From assembly GCA_964422365.1 (NCBI GenBank), contig CAYRAV010000026.1:1-42119 (forward strand): a stretch of DNA of 42,119 nt, given 5' to 3'. Position numbers and translations under genes: made by a program. The DNA comes from CAYRAV01 sp964422365 (GTDB taxonomy: Bacteria; Bacillota; Clostridia; Lachnospirales; Lachnospiraceae). The notes under the pieces were generated by a model. That model did no database searches. It was not told the DNA's origin and saw nothing but the letters and a program-made list of their open reading frames with translations. Below, one piece after another: positions 31,616-41,432 of this stretch (within the stretch, counting starts at the first letter, position 1; every line of letters starts with the position of its first letter).

Positions 31616-31996
31616 CCTGCCTATGCCCTTTTTTCTATAAACATATTATTTCTTAAATAACTTCTATCTTTCCATTTTATACAGATAAGCTGATAATCTA
31701 ATGTATGTCTGCAATCCAACATTCCAGTAAAAAATTTTAGGATTATATACCTGAGCCATCAAATACTTTCTAATATTTTCAATGAGATGATACATTTGTG
31801 CACTAATAACCCGATATTTGAAATTATATCAGCTGCATAAAGTTTTCTCAACATACAAAGCATAGAGCATGTCATCTCTTAAAGTATTTGATTGCATCTT
31901 ATGCGCTGATATTTTTCAGATACAACTCATCAACAACATTTCTGGCTAATTTTATACGATATATTTTTAGATACTAAAGAAAAGGAGATTTTTGTT
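31616..31996. other. Intergenic region with a possible gene remnant
   Basis: On the minus strand a frame ending near 31669 reads SAQMYHLIENIRKYLMAQVY, NPKIFYWNVGLQTYIRLSAY, LYKMER and looks coding, with another piece (MQSNTLRDDMLYALYVEKTL) before a stop upstream. No family recognised. The last 80 bases lead into the recombinase gene with AAAGGAGAT. Confidence 0.35.
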
Positions 31997-32635
31997 ATGT
32001 CTAACTTACAAACACACATAAGAAATTATTTGGCATATTGTCAAAATCAAAAAAGGCTGGATTCAAAAACATTGAAAGCATACCGCATTGACTTAACTCA
32101 ATTCCAGAATCATATTCCATTTGATGATAGTTCAGAACTTTCCCCTGAAATATTAGAAAATTACATTGCAACCCTTCATCAGAAGTATAAACCAAAAACA
32201 GTGAAAAGGAAAATTGCCTCTCTTAAAGCACTCTTTCACTATCTTGAATATAAAGATATGATGGAACATAATCCCTTTAATAAAATACAAGTAAAATTTC
32301 GAGAGCCTGCCATTCTGCCTAAAATCATCCCCCTGCATACCATTGAAATATTTTTATCTGCCATTTATAAGCAGCACAGAGAAGCTAAAACAGCTTATCA
32401 ACAAAGAAATGCCCTAAGAGATGCTGCTGTAATTGAACTGCTTTTTGCAACTGGAATGCGGATTTCAGAACTTTGCTCTTTGGAGATGAAAGATGTAAAT
32501 CTGGATGATAGAACAATATTGATTTATGGAAAGGGATCCAAAGAACGGAAGATACAGATCGGGAATGATGATGTTGCCAGCATTTTAGAACAATATAAGA
32601 ATGATTTCCAAATTGAAATCAGCTTTATAGCATGA
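31997..32635 (+). pseudogene. Tyrosine recombinase lacking its C-terminal catalytic half
   Basis: A 212-residue frame with a full core-binding domain (HIRNYLAYCQNQKRLDSKTL, YIATLHQKYKPKTVKRKIAS) and the start of the catalytic domain, including box I Arg (LLFATGMRISELCSLEMKDV) and GKGSKERKIQIG. It ends IEISFIA where about 100 residues with HxxR, H and the nucleophile Tyr should follow. Inactive as strand-exchange enzyme. A good ribosome site (AAAGGAG) remains. It resembles XerC-like integrases of mobile elements. Confidence 0.85.
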
Positions 32636-32646
32636 AAAGCTATTAA

Positions 32647-32709
32647 CTCCGTTTGAAATAAATTATAGTTCTGAAAAATAAAACCAATCTGTTTCCTTCT
32701 TCTAATCAT
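32647..32709 (-). pseudogene. Scrap of an ABC ATPase gene
   Basis: The minus strand reads IRRRKQIGFIFQNYNLFQTE, the Q-loop region of MacB/LolD-type ABC ATPases (IGFIFQNYNLIP). Nothing else of the gene is present. It abuts the truncated recombinase, so the joint of two deletions lies near 32640. Confidence 0.5.
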
Positions 32710-32712
32710 ATA

Positions 32713-33117
32713 TGAGAAGAAAAAGGGGTTTTTTAATTTTCTTCAACTCCCCATCCTATCCATCCCATTTAATTTTTCTTTCTCTATTGGTTCATATAGT
32801 TGTCCTGAATCACACCAATCAACATATATTGTATTATTACCAAGTTTATTTTTACAATCTATTACATTTTTCCTATAGGATGCAAAAAAAATCACACTTC
32901 ATTTCACTTACCTATTTAAAATTGTAAATTTCCCCTATAACATTTAAAAATCGTTTTATTTTTCAAAACAATTTCATAATATTATATATCAAATTTAAAT
33001 AATGTCAATATAATTTAAGAATTTTATATACATAAAAAATATACTTTTTTTTAATTAATACAAATCAATAAAATATATAATAAGTCATATATTAAAATAT
33101 AATAACTAAAGAAAAAG
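32713..33117. other. Very AT-rich gap without genes
   Basis: About 400 bases, extremely AT-rich from 32870 on, with no open frame of note. No promoter or repeat was assigned. Confidence 0.5.
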
Positions 33118-33351
33118 TTGGTTCGGAGCAAATATGGAGAGTTTGAAGTGGATGTTCCCCAGGATCGTCAAAGTACCTTTCAAACGGAAACTGTGCCAAA
33201 GCGAAAGAAGGATATCCCAGGTATTGAAATTAGTGAAGGTATGATGTCAGATATCACAGCGAAATGGAGTCCGAATTACCCGAATGTTATGAATCGATGG
33301 CATGTTTTTATATGCTGCTTTGTAGGGATCAAAGTCATGATTAGATTCTAA
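33118..33351 (+). pseudogene. IS256-type transposase fragment with internal deletion
   Basis: VRSKYGEFEVDVPQDRQSTF and PKRKKDIPGIE are the N-terminal half of IS256-family transposases; the next residues ISEGMMSDITAKW normally come about 35 residues later. The piece between is deleted in frame. Homology ends near 33275, where another transposase fragment lies on the opposite strand. Confidence 0.75.
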
Positions 33352-33591
33352 AGTTTTTGCATAAACTTTTAACCGTTTGATAATGCGGTTGGCGAATTTA
33401 GGATTGTTTTCCGTAACCCATGCTTCAATCCCGGAAGTGTCAAACAAAAGCATATCCGCTTTTTCGGAATCAATTGACTTACAGATAGGTTCGGTAATGT
33501 CTACGAGGTTATGAAAAACAGTTTCGATATCATCTTCAATCTGGGGCAGCAGCCTAAATTGTTCACACCCCTTTAAAGGATAAAAATGCAA
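33300..33591 (-). pseudogene. IS1182-like transposase fragment
   Basis: FRLLPQIEDDIETVFHNLVD, MLLFDTSGIEAWVTENNPKF, ANRIIKRLKVYAK and DPYKAAYKNMPS follow the N-terminal and first-Asp region (LFDTSGIE) of IS1182/IS4-like transposases. Both ends are missing. It was probably cut by or fused with the IS256 fragment. Confidence 0.65.
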
Positions 33592-33628
33592 TCCATAGAC
33601 ACTATGAACTACTCAAAAAACTATTATT

Positions 33629-34534
33629 TTATTGTTTCAAGTTTTCATCAATATATTTTATGAAAGGTTTAACATTAACCTGATCAGTATTCTCCTTATA
33701 CCATTCATAGGATTCTAATAATCCATTTTTTAATTCTGTTATTTTAGACATATGGGTATACTGTTTTTCAACATCCAGATAATACTCATAATTATAAAAG
33801 CTAAAATAGTTACGCTGTTCTATATCATCATAAACATTAACATATGTTGGTTTCCTGCCAACACATTCATAACATAAAGCAACCCATTCTTTTATTGTGA
33901 CAGCATTTTTATTTCCAACATTAAAGATATGAGTCTCAGGTTTATTGTTAATAATGTATTCTATGAATCTGCACAAATCTTTTACATGAAAAAACTGCAT
34001 TTTCATAGTTCCATCCTTAGGCAGATAAAAAGGTCTATCATTCATTGCACACTCAAAAACAAAAGCCTCCCTGTAAACATTATTCATAGGTCCATACAGA
34101 TACGGCGGTCTTAAAATATATGCATTAGGGACCAATTCTAACAATTTTTTTTCAGCAGCAATTTTATCTGTTCCATATGTTCCCCAAAACTTATTTTCTG
34201 CCAACGGTGAGGACTCAAGAAATGGCTGTTTGCCAGTTTCGGGATACACTGCACTTGAACTTATCATAATATACTCATCAAATGAATCCAGATCTTTAAA
34301 AAGATTAAGAATATCGCTCTCGTTATATGCTGTTACATCTATAACAATATCAAAATGAAGTCCTTTTAGCTTATCACCAATTGAATGTCGATTGGCCTCA
34401 ATCAAAGTTACATTGTCTGCTTGAGGTCTTGTATTTCTATTCAGCACATACACTTCATAATCTTTTGCACTAAAATATGCAGCAGTATATTTACTTACAA
34501 ATATGGTTCCGCCAGTAATTAAAATTCTTTTCAT
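33629..34534 (-). CDS. NAD-dependent epimerase/dehydratase
   Basis: A 301-residue short-chain enzyme of the extended SDR group. It has the Rossmann start MKRILITGGTIFVSKYTAAY, the strand end VYVLNRNTRP, the active-site run ISSSAVYPETG (Ser) and a displaced YGTDKIAAEKKL (YxxxK), then LRPPYLYGPMNN. The sugar-nucleotide substrate is not known. ATG 34534 follows GGAGG by five bases, so the longer frame from 34693 is not used. It appears intact among debris, as a single gene. Confidence 0.85.
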   Translation of the reverse strand: MKRILITGGTIFVSKYTAAYFSAKDYEVYVLNRNTRPQADNVTLIEANRHSIGDKLKGLHFDIVIDVTAYNESDILNLFKDLDSFDEYIMISSSAVYPETGKQPFLESSPLAENKFWGTYGTDKIAAEKKLLELVPNAYILRPPYLYGPMNNVYREAFVFECAMNDRPFYLPKDGTMKMQFFHVKDLCRFIEYIINNKPETHIFNVGNKNAVTIKEWVALCYECVGRKPTYVNVYDDIEQRNYFSFYNYEYYLDVEKQYTHMSKITELKNGLLESYEWYKENTDQVNVKPFIKYIDENLKQ

Positions 34535-34589
34535 AATATCCTCCAATCTGTTAACCAAGTCTTTCCGTCTGTACTTATCTGACCGCCGT

Positions 34590-34937
34590 TTATATTTTGA
34601 TAAAGAATATCTCCTGTTGCTCCTGTTCTTCTGTTGCGGGAATAGTCTGCACGATAGAACGCTCCAAATAAGTGCGGGTAATATGATTCGCATAAAAAGC
34701 AGAGCATAAGACAGAAAGCATAAATGCTATGAAAATGAAATACGGAAATATTGACCATAAAACATCTGTAACTTGATGGACTGCATATAAATCCACTTCA
34801 ACCGTCAATGTAAAAGCATCGCCATTTTTCATAACAATAGAATAGAAACTCGTCTGGCTTCCAATAGATTCTGCCTGTACCTCTTCGGAGATATCTTCAT
34901 CAAAAATAATGGTATTGCTGAAATAGATGACGAGCAA
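34590..34937 (-). pseudogene. Sensor histidine kinase, middle fragment
   Basis: DEDISEEVQAESIGSQTSFY, then LYAVHQVTDVLWSIFPYFIF and a membrane span ending YANHITR look like the sensor domain, second span and start of HAMP in a two-component kinase. The kinase core and the response regulator are missing. No clear start. Confidence 0.5.
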
Positions 34938-35089
34938 GTTTATCGAGTAGAAAAGTTCAGATAAATTGCAGGTTATCTATCAACCCTCTGAAAATATTGT
35001 ATTTTCAAGGCGTTTCGTTTGTTTTTGTGCTGTTTGGTTTTTGCTGCTTTGAGGATTGCCGCCAGCATGCAGCAGAAGTTTTTAAGTTC

Positions 35090-35230
35090 TTTGATTCTAT
35101 CAGTGTTTGCTGTTTGCACTTCGGACAGTAGAGAGGATAGTTTTTCAAAATGGTATCTCCTCTTTATTTTGTTATGGGTTTTATTCCTGCAAACAAGGCA
35201 TAGTATTCATTTTGTTTTTATCGTTTTATG
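35090..35230 (-). pseudogene. KTR gene, decayed third copy
   Basis: The minus strand reads DTILKNYPLYCPKCKQQTLI, matching DTVLKNYPLYCPKCKQETLI of the protein at 711-899. Upstream, the first knuckle region is recognisable at base level but has stops and lost its cysteines. So this is a third, dead copy. Confidence 0.75.
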
Positions 35231-35262
35231 TTTGGTCATAACAGCTATTCTTCCATTTCTTG

Positions 35263-35805
35263 TCACTTTAATGATTTTTGGTACTTCCAAAACGCAATAG
35301 CAAATGCTAAAAATAGAATCAAATAAAGAACGCCCAACACTGCAAATATTCTCATAAATATCATATCTCCGATGTGAGATTGAATAAATATTTGTGGAAT
35401 GATAATACAGAAAAATATACTGATAAGCGGAAAGATACGCCCTTTCAATACTCGTTTTATAAAATCCAATCTGGAGGAATCGTCGCAGAAAATTTCTTCA
35501 TCGCCGTCCATTTCTAATACAGGTTTTCTAAAATAGCTGTAGCCAGCATAATTCTGCAAGTACTCCCAACCGCAGTCACGGAACATCTGCACATATTCAG
35601 ATTTACAGGTTGTGCTGTCTGGATTGTAGTCAAGCTGATACACCACATCCTCTGGCTCGCATTTTTCAAAATGATAGCATATGAGGGCATTCAGTTTCGT
35701 AAATTTCCACCCGTTTTTATGCTGCTGTCTGAGAAATTCCTGTTCTTGTTTCCATTGTAGAATTGTAAAAAACTGAAATTTTACCTTTTTATTTTTCATT
35801 TTCAT
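35263..35805 (-). CDS. DUF2812 membrane protein
   Basis: A 180-residue protein with the DUF2812 domain in residues 1-100 (EFLRQQHKNGWKFTKLNALI, CYHFEKCEPEDVVYQLDYNP, MFRDCGWEYLQNYAGYSYFR) and two C-terminal spans (IFPLISIFFCIIIPQIFI, IFAVLGVLYLILFLAFAIAF). Its start overlaps the PadR gene by 17 bases. PadR-DUF2812 pairs are widespread in Firmicutes and may sense envelope stress or antibiotics; the biochemical role is unknown. Confidence 0.88.
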   Translation of the reverse strand: MKMKNKKVKFQFFTILQWKQEQEFLRQQHKNGWKFTKLNALICYHFEKCEPEDVVYQLDYNPDSTTCKSEYVQMFRDCGWEYLQNYAGYSYFRKPVLEMDGDEEIFCDDSSRLDFIKRVLKGRIFPLISIFFCIIIPQIFIQSHIGDMIFMRIFAVLGVLYLILFLAFAIAFWKYQKSLK

Positions 35806-36115
35806 GTGCCTCCTTCATAGTGTGGTACAGACGTTCAATCCGCTTCATTTCCAATTCTAAAACCTGATTTCCCAAATCTGTAATGTAATAGAGTTTTCTT
35901 TTATCTTCCTCTCGGACAAAACGAATCAACCCGTCTTTTTCCATTTTAGATAAACTTCCGTACATTGTTCCGGGACTGAGTTTTATATCTCCATGTGTCA
36001 GGTCTTTAACCTTTTGCACAATTCCATAGCCGTGCATTGTTTTCCGCAGACATAATAAAATATAAAACCCTGTTTCCGTCATGGGTACATATACTTTCCT
36101 AATATGTGCGTCCAT
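35789..36115 (-). CDS. PadR-family regulator
   Basis: A 108-residue short PadR protein: FYILLCLRKTMHGYGIVQKV, KLSPGTMYGSLSKMEKDGLI, the wing, and a dimer helix. It leads the operon with the DUF2812 gene. Three CGATATATC-type words around its promoter suggest it represses itself. Confidence 0.9.
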   Translation of the reverse strand: MDAHIRKVYVPMTETGFYILLCLRKTMHGYGIVQKVKDLTHGDIKLSPGTMYGSLSKMEKDGLIRFVREEDKRKLYYITDLGNQVLELEMKRIERLYHTMKEAHENEK

Positions 36116-36136
36116 CCAAATACCTCCATTTCAGCA

Positions 36137-36190
36137 CGATATATCGAACTACGATATATATATAATATAGCACTGCGATATATCTGTCAA
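36137..36190 (-). promoter_or_regulatory. Promoter and operators of the padR-DUF2812 operon
   Basis: On the minus strand, TTGACA (36190-36185), 17 bases, TATTAT (36167-36162). CGATATATC words at 36137-36146 (perfect 10-base palindrome), 36152-36161 and 36176-36184 flank the -10 and touch the -35. Confidence 0.8.
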
Positions 36191-36610
36191 TAGTATTCTC
36201 AGAAATTTACAAAGCAGCAGAATGTTAACACTCTGGCTCTCATGTGAAGGAGGCGAGTTGCACCTATCTTTTTATCAGTTCCTTTTTTGATATTTTTAAA
36301 AGCATTTCCATTATTTTGTTATGCTATCAGAATTTTAAAGTGATATAATATAGTTCTAACAAGGGTGGCTGATAGATATATGAAATCTATAAAGAAAGAA
36401 GATAACTATCTATATCACAAAAATAGTATAGGTCCAAGTTTAAAAGAAAATTATCCAACTGCGTCTTAAAGAAGGCTTCCATAAAAACTTTTCCATTAAC
36501 AAAAGAATTTATCAAGACTACCCATACGGGCAGTTCCAATTTGGATAGAAAATAGATAAAATAGATAGCAATAATAACATTGCAAAGCAAGCATTATGAT
36601 ACTGAAGGGG
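36191..36610. other. Gap upstream of the LuxR-type gene
   Basis: About 420 bases with no gene I can support. TGATATAATATAG near 36341-36353 contains a possible -10 (TATAAT), without a good -35. Confidence 0.45.
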
Positions 36611-36622
36611 ATGTATGTAAAG

Positions 36623-38974
36623 ATGGACATAAAAAAAGAGAGCAGTGCAGATGAGAAATATATTCGTCCCAAAAGGGCAGAGAAAAAGTTTAAGCTGGCC
36701 CAAGGGATGAGGCAGACGGTTTACCTGTATGGTATTACAGGGAGTGGCAAGACAGCTCTCGTAAAGGACATGCTTAGACGAAAAAACTACAGCTATTTTT
36801 CTGCAAGGGAAACCGATGCGGAAAAACTGGAGGTTTTGAAGGATGGAAAATCCCATATCATAGTTATTGATGATCTGCAAGACATTCAAGTTGAGTGGCA
36901 GAGGGAGGCATATGCAAAAAGGCTTAGTACTCTGTCAGACTGCAGGGATGTGTGGCTGATTCTCATCTCCCGATGCAGAATCCCCCAATGGCTTATGCCG
37001 ATTCATGTAGAGAATACGTTTCTTGTTATCGAAGAGGAGGATTTTCAGTTTGACCGCAGGGGGCAGGATGACTATTTTGAAAGATGGAATATAAAGCTTT
37101 CTCTAGAGAACGCAGACCGGATATGGAAACTTGCCAATGGGAATCCATTGCTTCTTCGGTTTATTGCTCTGGCTGGAGGCAATGTAGAGCAAGCGGTCAG
37201 TGACATATGGAACTATCTGTTCTGCATTTATGATCAGTGGGATCCCGAACTTCAGGAATTTATGATGGAGATGTCTGTGGTAGAGCGGTTTGATGCCCGT
37301 ATGGCACAAATAGTTACAGGAAGAAGCAATGTTCAGAAACTTATTAAAAAGGCAATGGAGACAGGAAATTTTTTAAAAGAAAGGGATGGAGTGTATGAAT
37401 GTAATTTTATTCTGAAAGATTGTATTCAGGTTTATCTGGAACGAAAATTTGACCAAGAGCTGATAGCTGGAATTTATTATAGCGCAGGGCATATGTATGA
37501 GATGTATGGAGACATTCCAAATGCACTTAGAATGTATGAAGCAGGAGGAGATAAGAAAAGCATTTTTCGGCTATTAGTTTCCAATGCAAGGCAGAATCCT
37601 GCAGATGGTCATTATTTTGAACTGCGGCGGTACTATCTTCTATTGCCAGAAGAAGCCATCTGCACAAGCCCTGTCTTGATGGCAGGCATGAGTATGCTCC
37701 ATTCCATGCTGATGAATCTGGAGGAAAGCGAGCGGTGGTATCAAATGCTTGAGACCTTTGCAGCACAAAGCGAGGGAAGTGCAAGGCGAGAGGCCAAAAA
37801 TCGGCTTTTATATTTGGATATCGGGCTTCCCCACAGAGGCACAGTACAGATGGTAGATTTGTTAAAGCATGCAGGTACCCTGTTAAAAGATGGGAAAGCC
37901 ATTCTCCCGGAATTTTCTGTTACCTCGAACCTTCCTTCCATTATGAACGGGGGAAAGGATTTTTGTGAGTGGAGCAAAAGAGACAAGGAATTGGCTGTCA
38001 GCGTGGGAAAGATTGTAGAGTTTGTTCTGGGAAAATATGGGAAAGGGCTTGTGAGCATTGCCCTTGCGGAAAGCTATTTTGAAAAAGGTATGGATACCTA
38101 TGAGATTGTATCTCTTGCGGAAAAAGGACGCATGCAGGCAGAGGCCGGGGGAAAAACGGAACAGGTATTTGTGGCAGTGGGGATTCTTGTGTGGCTGTCT
38201 GTCATCAATGGGCACAGAGATGATGCACAGGATATACTAGAAGGATTTTGGCAGAGCATAGAAAAGGAAGCACCTCAGCTTCTTCCCAACCTTCACGCAC
38301 TCCAGTGCCGGATTTATCTGTATCAGGGAAAGGTTCCTCAAATTTTAGAATGGATGGAGACGACCCCGGATGAAAATAACAATTTTTGTTCACTTGAACG
38401 GTTTCAGTATCTCACCAAGATACGAGGATATATCCAATTTGGAAAATATGAAAAGGCATACAGGCTTCTTCAGAAGATGCTCTATTATGCAAATGTGCAG
38501 AAGCGGAACTATATTGTTATGGAGGCCAAACTTCTTCTGGCGGTGGTTAAGTATCGCACAAGAGAGGATGGGTGGCAGTCTCTTTTGCAGGAATGTATTA
38601 CACAGGCAGAAGACTATCATTTTGTAAGGCTTTTTTCCAGAGAAGGAGGAGCGGTTCTCAAACTGCTTAAGGCAGGGAACTTCCAATGGAAGGAAGAAAG
38701 TTATCAAAAGCAGGTAGTTCAAGAGTGTGAAAGAATGGAGAAATATTATCCTGCATATTTAAAGGAGAAAATGGAAGGGGATATTGTATTCTCACAAAAT
38801 GCCTTAAACATTCTCCGTCTGCAGGCGGAGGGTTATCATACAAACCAAATTGCGGAACTCCTTGACATTACAAGTAATACCATTAAATACCATAGCAAGG
38901 AGACCTATCGCAAACTTGGAGTCAGCAGTAAAGCGGCGGCTGTCAACGAAGCTAAGAATCGGGGCCTGATTTGA
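36623..38974 (+). CDS. Large ATP-dependent LuxR-type (MalT/LAL-like) regulator
   Basis: A 783-residue regulator. The Walker A GITGSGKTALV lies near residue 40 and Walker B HIIVIDDLQDI near 80, in a STAND-type NTPase. A long middle of TPR-like helices follows (GHMYEMYGDIPNALRMYEAG, IALAESYFEKGMDTYEIVSL). The last 60 residues are a LuxR HTH (LNILRLQAEGYHTNQIAELL, DITSNTIKYHSKETYRKLGV). Such proteins activate transcription after binding an inducer and ATP. AAGGGG is 12 bases before ATG 36623; ATG 36611 is too close to it. No obvious target operon lies beside it. Confidence 0.85.
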   Translation: MDIKKESSADEKYIRPKRAEKKFKLAQGMRQTVYLYGITGSGKTALVKDMLRRKNYSYFSARETDAEKLEVLKDGKSHIIVIDDLQDIQVEWQREAYAKRLSTLSDCRDVWLILISRCRIPQWLMPIHVENTFLVIEEEDFQFDRRGQDDYFERWNIKLSLENADRIWKLANGNPLLLRFIALAGGNVEQAVSDIWNYLFCIYDQWDPELQEFMMEMSVVERFDARMAQIVTGRSNVQKLIKKAMETGNFLKERDGVYECNFILKDCIQVYLERKFDQELIAGIYYSAGHMYEMYGDIPNALRMYEAGGDKKSIFRLLVSNARQNPADGHYFELRRYYLLLPEEAICTSPVLMAGMSMLHSMLMNLEESERWYQMLETFAAQSEGSARREAKNRLLYLDIGLPHRGTVQMVDLLKHAGTLLKDGKAILPEFSVTSNLPSIMNGGKDFCEWSKRDKELAVSVGKIVEFVLGKYGKGLVSIALAESYFEKGMDTYEIVSLAEKGRMQAEAGGKTEQVFVAVGILVWLSVINGHRDDAQDILEGFWQSIEKEAPQLLPNLHALQCRIYLYQGKVPQILEWMETTPDENNNFCSLERFQYLTKIRGYIQFGKYEKAYRLLQKMLYYANVQKRNYIVMEAKLLLAVVKYRTREDGWQSLLQECITQAEDYHFVRLFSREGGAVLKLLKAGNFQWKEESYQKQVVQECERMEKYYPAYLKEKMEGDIVFSQNALNILRLQAEGYHTNQIAELLDITSNTIKYHSKETYRKLGVSSKAAAVNEAKNRGLI

Positions 38975-39180
38975 TTGAGTATGCAGAAACGAGAAAGGAA
39001 AAGAGGTTGTTACAAGATATGTGTCATAATTTGTGGGTTTGTTCTAAATTCATGAGGTGCAGCGGACTGTATTGAATGAATTTGGGGCAAATATCCATAT
39101 ATTATGGACAAAATAATATTCCGGGTAATCAGACAGATAGAACTTCCTAAGCTTATGGTAAGGAAAAGAAACCCCCATAG

Positions 39181-39215
39181 CCTGCAATTCCAAGAATCCG
39201 GCAGGTTTCTTTTCT
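39181..39215 (+). terminator. Terminator after the LuxR-type gene
   Basis: CCTGC / GCAGG with inner ATTC / GAAT pairing, followed by TTTCTTTTCTT. It lies about 210 bases after the stop, so some untranslated RNA precedes it. Confidence 0.5.
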
Positions 39216-39525
39216 TATTAGGAGTCTGATACCAGAGAGATGATTTTATCCTTATAAAATGCATATCTTTTAATTCGCTCGTACCTCTGGAAGATACATG
39301 ATTCCTCTCCTTTCTGTGCAGAAGGCCGCATGCCTCTATGTCCAATGTAATTTTAACCATAAAAATATGCTCTTTTCTAAACTAATATTGGTTAGTAAAA
39401 GCTAACATATAATCTTAATAAATGCGGCTGTTTTTTATTAGCAGCCGCTAACTCAGTTTCAAGTATACCGCTTTTGCCTTGCTTTTGTGAATAGGATATA
39501 AATTTGATCAAAATCCAGCTATACT

Positions 39526-40446
39526 TTACTTCCAGATATCATATGGTTTTTTTCCGTATTTTCTTCCCCATAAATACATACAAACACATGCCAATATTAG
39601 AACCACATCTGCAAGCAGTGTTCCTTCAATACCAAAGCCGACATTATATGCAAAACTATTATTTGCGGTAGAAGCATCAAGCCGAAAAATGGAATATGGA
39701 GTTACCATTCCACTATTCGGTAATCCAAAAATAATGTTTTGTGTAAAATTCCATGCTGTATGAACCGCCATGGCACACCATATGCTATTCATATAATAAA
39801 CCATAAGCGAAAATAGAATTCCTACAACAAAAATATTTAATATGGATAAAGCCGTAATACCATCATTCAGCAAATGCAACAGGGTAAAAAACAACGCATT
39901 CCCAATAATTGCTACTGCAGGACTGTTATAACTTCTTATCAATCTTTGATACAAAAAACCTCTGCAGAGCAGCTCTTCTGCTGAAGATTGAACAAAAACC
40001 GATATAAAAATGATTAGAAGATAAATCGGTTGAAAAGTATCATAATACAACATAATGTCTTTATGTAACCATGCTGCCAATATACAAATACCATTTAAAC
40101 AAAAACCGATTCCTATTCCTAGCAGGAAATTCCCCAGAGTATTTCCAGATGCACTTTTACCAAGAGTTTTTAAAATTGGACTATTTTTCTTTGTAAAACA
40201 CATATATAAAATTGCTAAAATCCAGGTTCCTATAAATCCAAGATACATAGTTATTGTAATACCAATATCTGTACTTACCATAAAAGGTATAAATTGAATG
40301 AGAGAGCCTAAAAACTGCCCTAGTATAATGATTACCAGCACAAGAAAATATATAACAAGAAAATTATCTGATAACTTACGTTTCACTAATTTCTTTTCTT
40401 CTTCTTTGGTAATCTCGTTTTCTGTTGTTTCATCAAAATTACGCAT
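39526..40446 (-). CDS. CPBP intramembrane metalloprotease
   Basis: A 306-residue protein with about eight spans. The CPBP motifs are complete: SSAEELLCRGFLYQRL (EExxxR), FFTLLHLLND (FxxxH) and VHTAWNFTQN (HxxxN). The family includes CAAX proteases and bacteriocin-immunity or processing proteins in Firmicutes. ATG 40446 is preferred because TTGGAGG lies ten bases upstream; the earlier TTG belongs to the ribosome site itself. It stands alone. Confidence 0.88.
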   Translation of the reverse strand: MRNFDETTENEITKEEEKKLVKRKLSDNFLVIYFLVLVIIILGQFLGSLIQFIPFMVSTDIGITITMYLGFIGTWILAILYMCFTKKNSPILKTLGKSASGNTLGNFLLGIGIGFCLNGICILAAWLHKDIMLYYDTFQPIYLLIIFISVFVQSSAEELLCRGFLYQRLIRSYNSPAVAIIGNALFFTLLHLLNDGITALSILNIFVVGILFSLMVYYMNSIWCAMAVHTAWNFTQNIIFGLPNSGMVTPYSIFRLDASTANNSFAYNVGFGIEGTLLADVVLILACVCMYLWGRKYGKKPYDIWK

Positions 40447-40721
40447 CAGTAATGTTTCCTCCAAATTTCTTTTCAGTAATGTAATATTTCCTACTACGAT
40501 TTTTTAAAAACTGTGTACACTCAAAAGACTTGCTTCTGATGTTGTTTTTTCTGCACATACTGCCAGAATTCTTTTCGAAGCTTAACTTCTATTGAAGTGT
40601 CCTTACTACGAATGTGGCTTATGTTTTTGGAAATAGTTTTCTTATCTATTGGCACTTTGCTTTACCACTTTTACATTTTATCATATATTTTCTGTTTTAC
40701 AATAAGCTTCTTTTTAATTCT
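40447..40721. other. Intergenic region, no gene seen
   Basis: AT-rich, holding the upstream region of the CPBP gene. No clear promoter pair. Confidence 0.4.
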
Positions 40722-41113
40722 TCAAGATTGCTCATATGTAATTACATAATCTGATGCATTATGTATTCTTTTCAAGTCTTTCTGTCTCGCAATCCATCCC
40801 GCACTATCAATGACATTAACAAAAACTTTTTTCCTGCAAACATAATGTGTTCCAACACTGTTTTTAATGATATCTTCTACCAAATGTTCTATGTTCCGTC
40901 TTATCCGCTGTAAGTTCCTTTGAAGGAGTTTTTTATCATTTCAGGTAGTACTTTAGAAGATGAAAAAGTTTTTAGTTTTTTGCTATCTATCAACAATTGT
41001 TTTAAAACAAATTTGGCAATTTCTTTGGTGTAATCCATTGATCCTAATAACAGACCACATATCTCTTTCATATAATAATCATCTGTGAGCATCCGATTTC
41101 TAATTTCATTCAC
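40722..41113 (-). pseudogene. Frameshifted unknown gene
   Basis: The first frame, from ATG 41113, reads EIRNRMLTDDYYMKEICGLL, LLGSMDYTKEIAKFVLKQLL and stops at 40901. Another frame, open from about 40938 to 40722, reads KLLQRNLQRIRRNIEHLVED, VGTHYVCRKKVFVNVIDSAG, WIARQKDLKRIHNASDYVIT. The last part has the look of the VxxxxGW end of some small type II restriction enzymes, but this is a weak impression. Probably one broken gene. Confidence 0.4.
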
Positions 41114-41432
41114 ATTCCACTCTGAAACAAAATTATCTTAATGATTGCACCTTATCATGGAAACCACTCTTTTGAAATTTTCTTCGGATACATCCAGCAG
41201 ATTAGTTAAATTATGTAATCAAAGAATAATGAGATGTCCACACAATGCTGAACTCTATGGCAATAGACATGTGTAAAAGCTGTTTATTAGTATAATAAAT
41301 GTTCAAACACGCTCTAAAAGTTATAGATGGAAAAGACTGTTGAACAATAAAACAATACCTCGTGCAAGAAATCTGTACCTCGTGTAAGAAGAGTTTACAT
41401 TTAAAAAAAAATAAAAGATACTTAATGAAGAT
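41114..41432. other. Non-coding stretch with a short tandem duplication
   Basis: The only pattern is TACCTCGTGCAAGAA and TACCTCGTGTAAGAA near 41357-41395, two units with a 20-base period. No gene seen. Confidence 0.4.

Noticed and set aside
33247..33300. Possible single gene spanning the two transposase fragments near 33.3 kb
   Set aside because: The fragments are on opposite strands and belong to different insertion-sequence families, so this is a joint, not a gene.
35019..35300. A 93-codon plus-strand frame with hydrophobic residues, a possible membrane protein
   Set aside because: The same bases hold a decayed KTR gene on the other strand, clear from alignment with 711-899, which explains the open frame.
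39010..39360. A 116-codon minus-strand frame after the LuxR-type gene
   Set aside because: It runs through the terminator hairpin, has no ribosome site and shows no protein-like pattern.
41357..41395. Two 15-base TACCTCGTG repeats, possible iterons
   Set aside because: Only two units, with no replication gene nearby. More likely chance or a small duplication.
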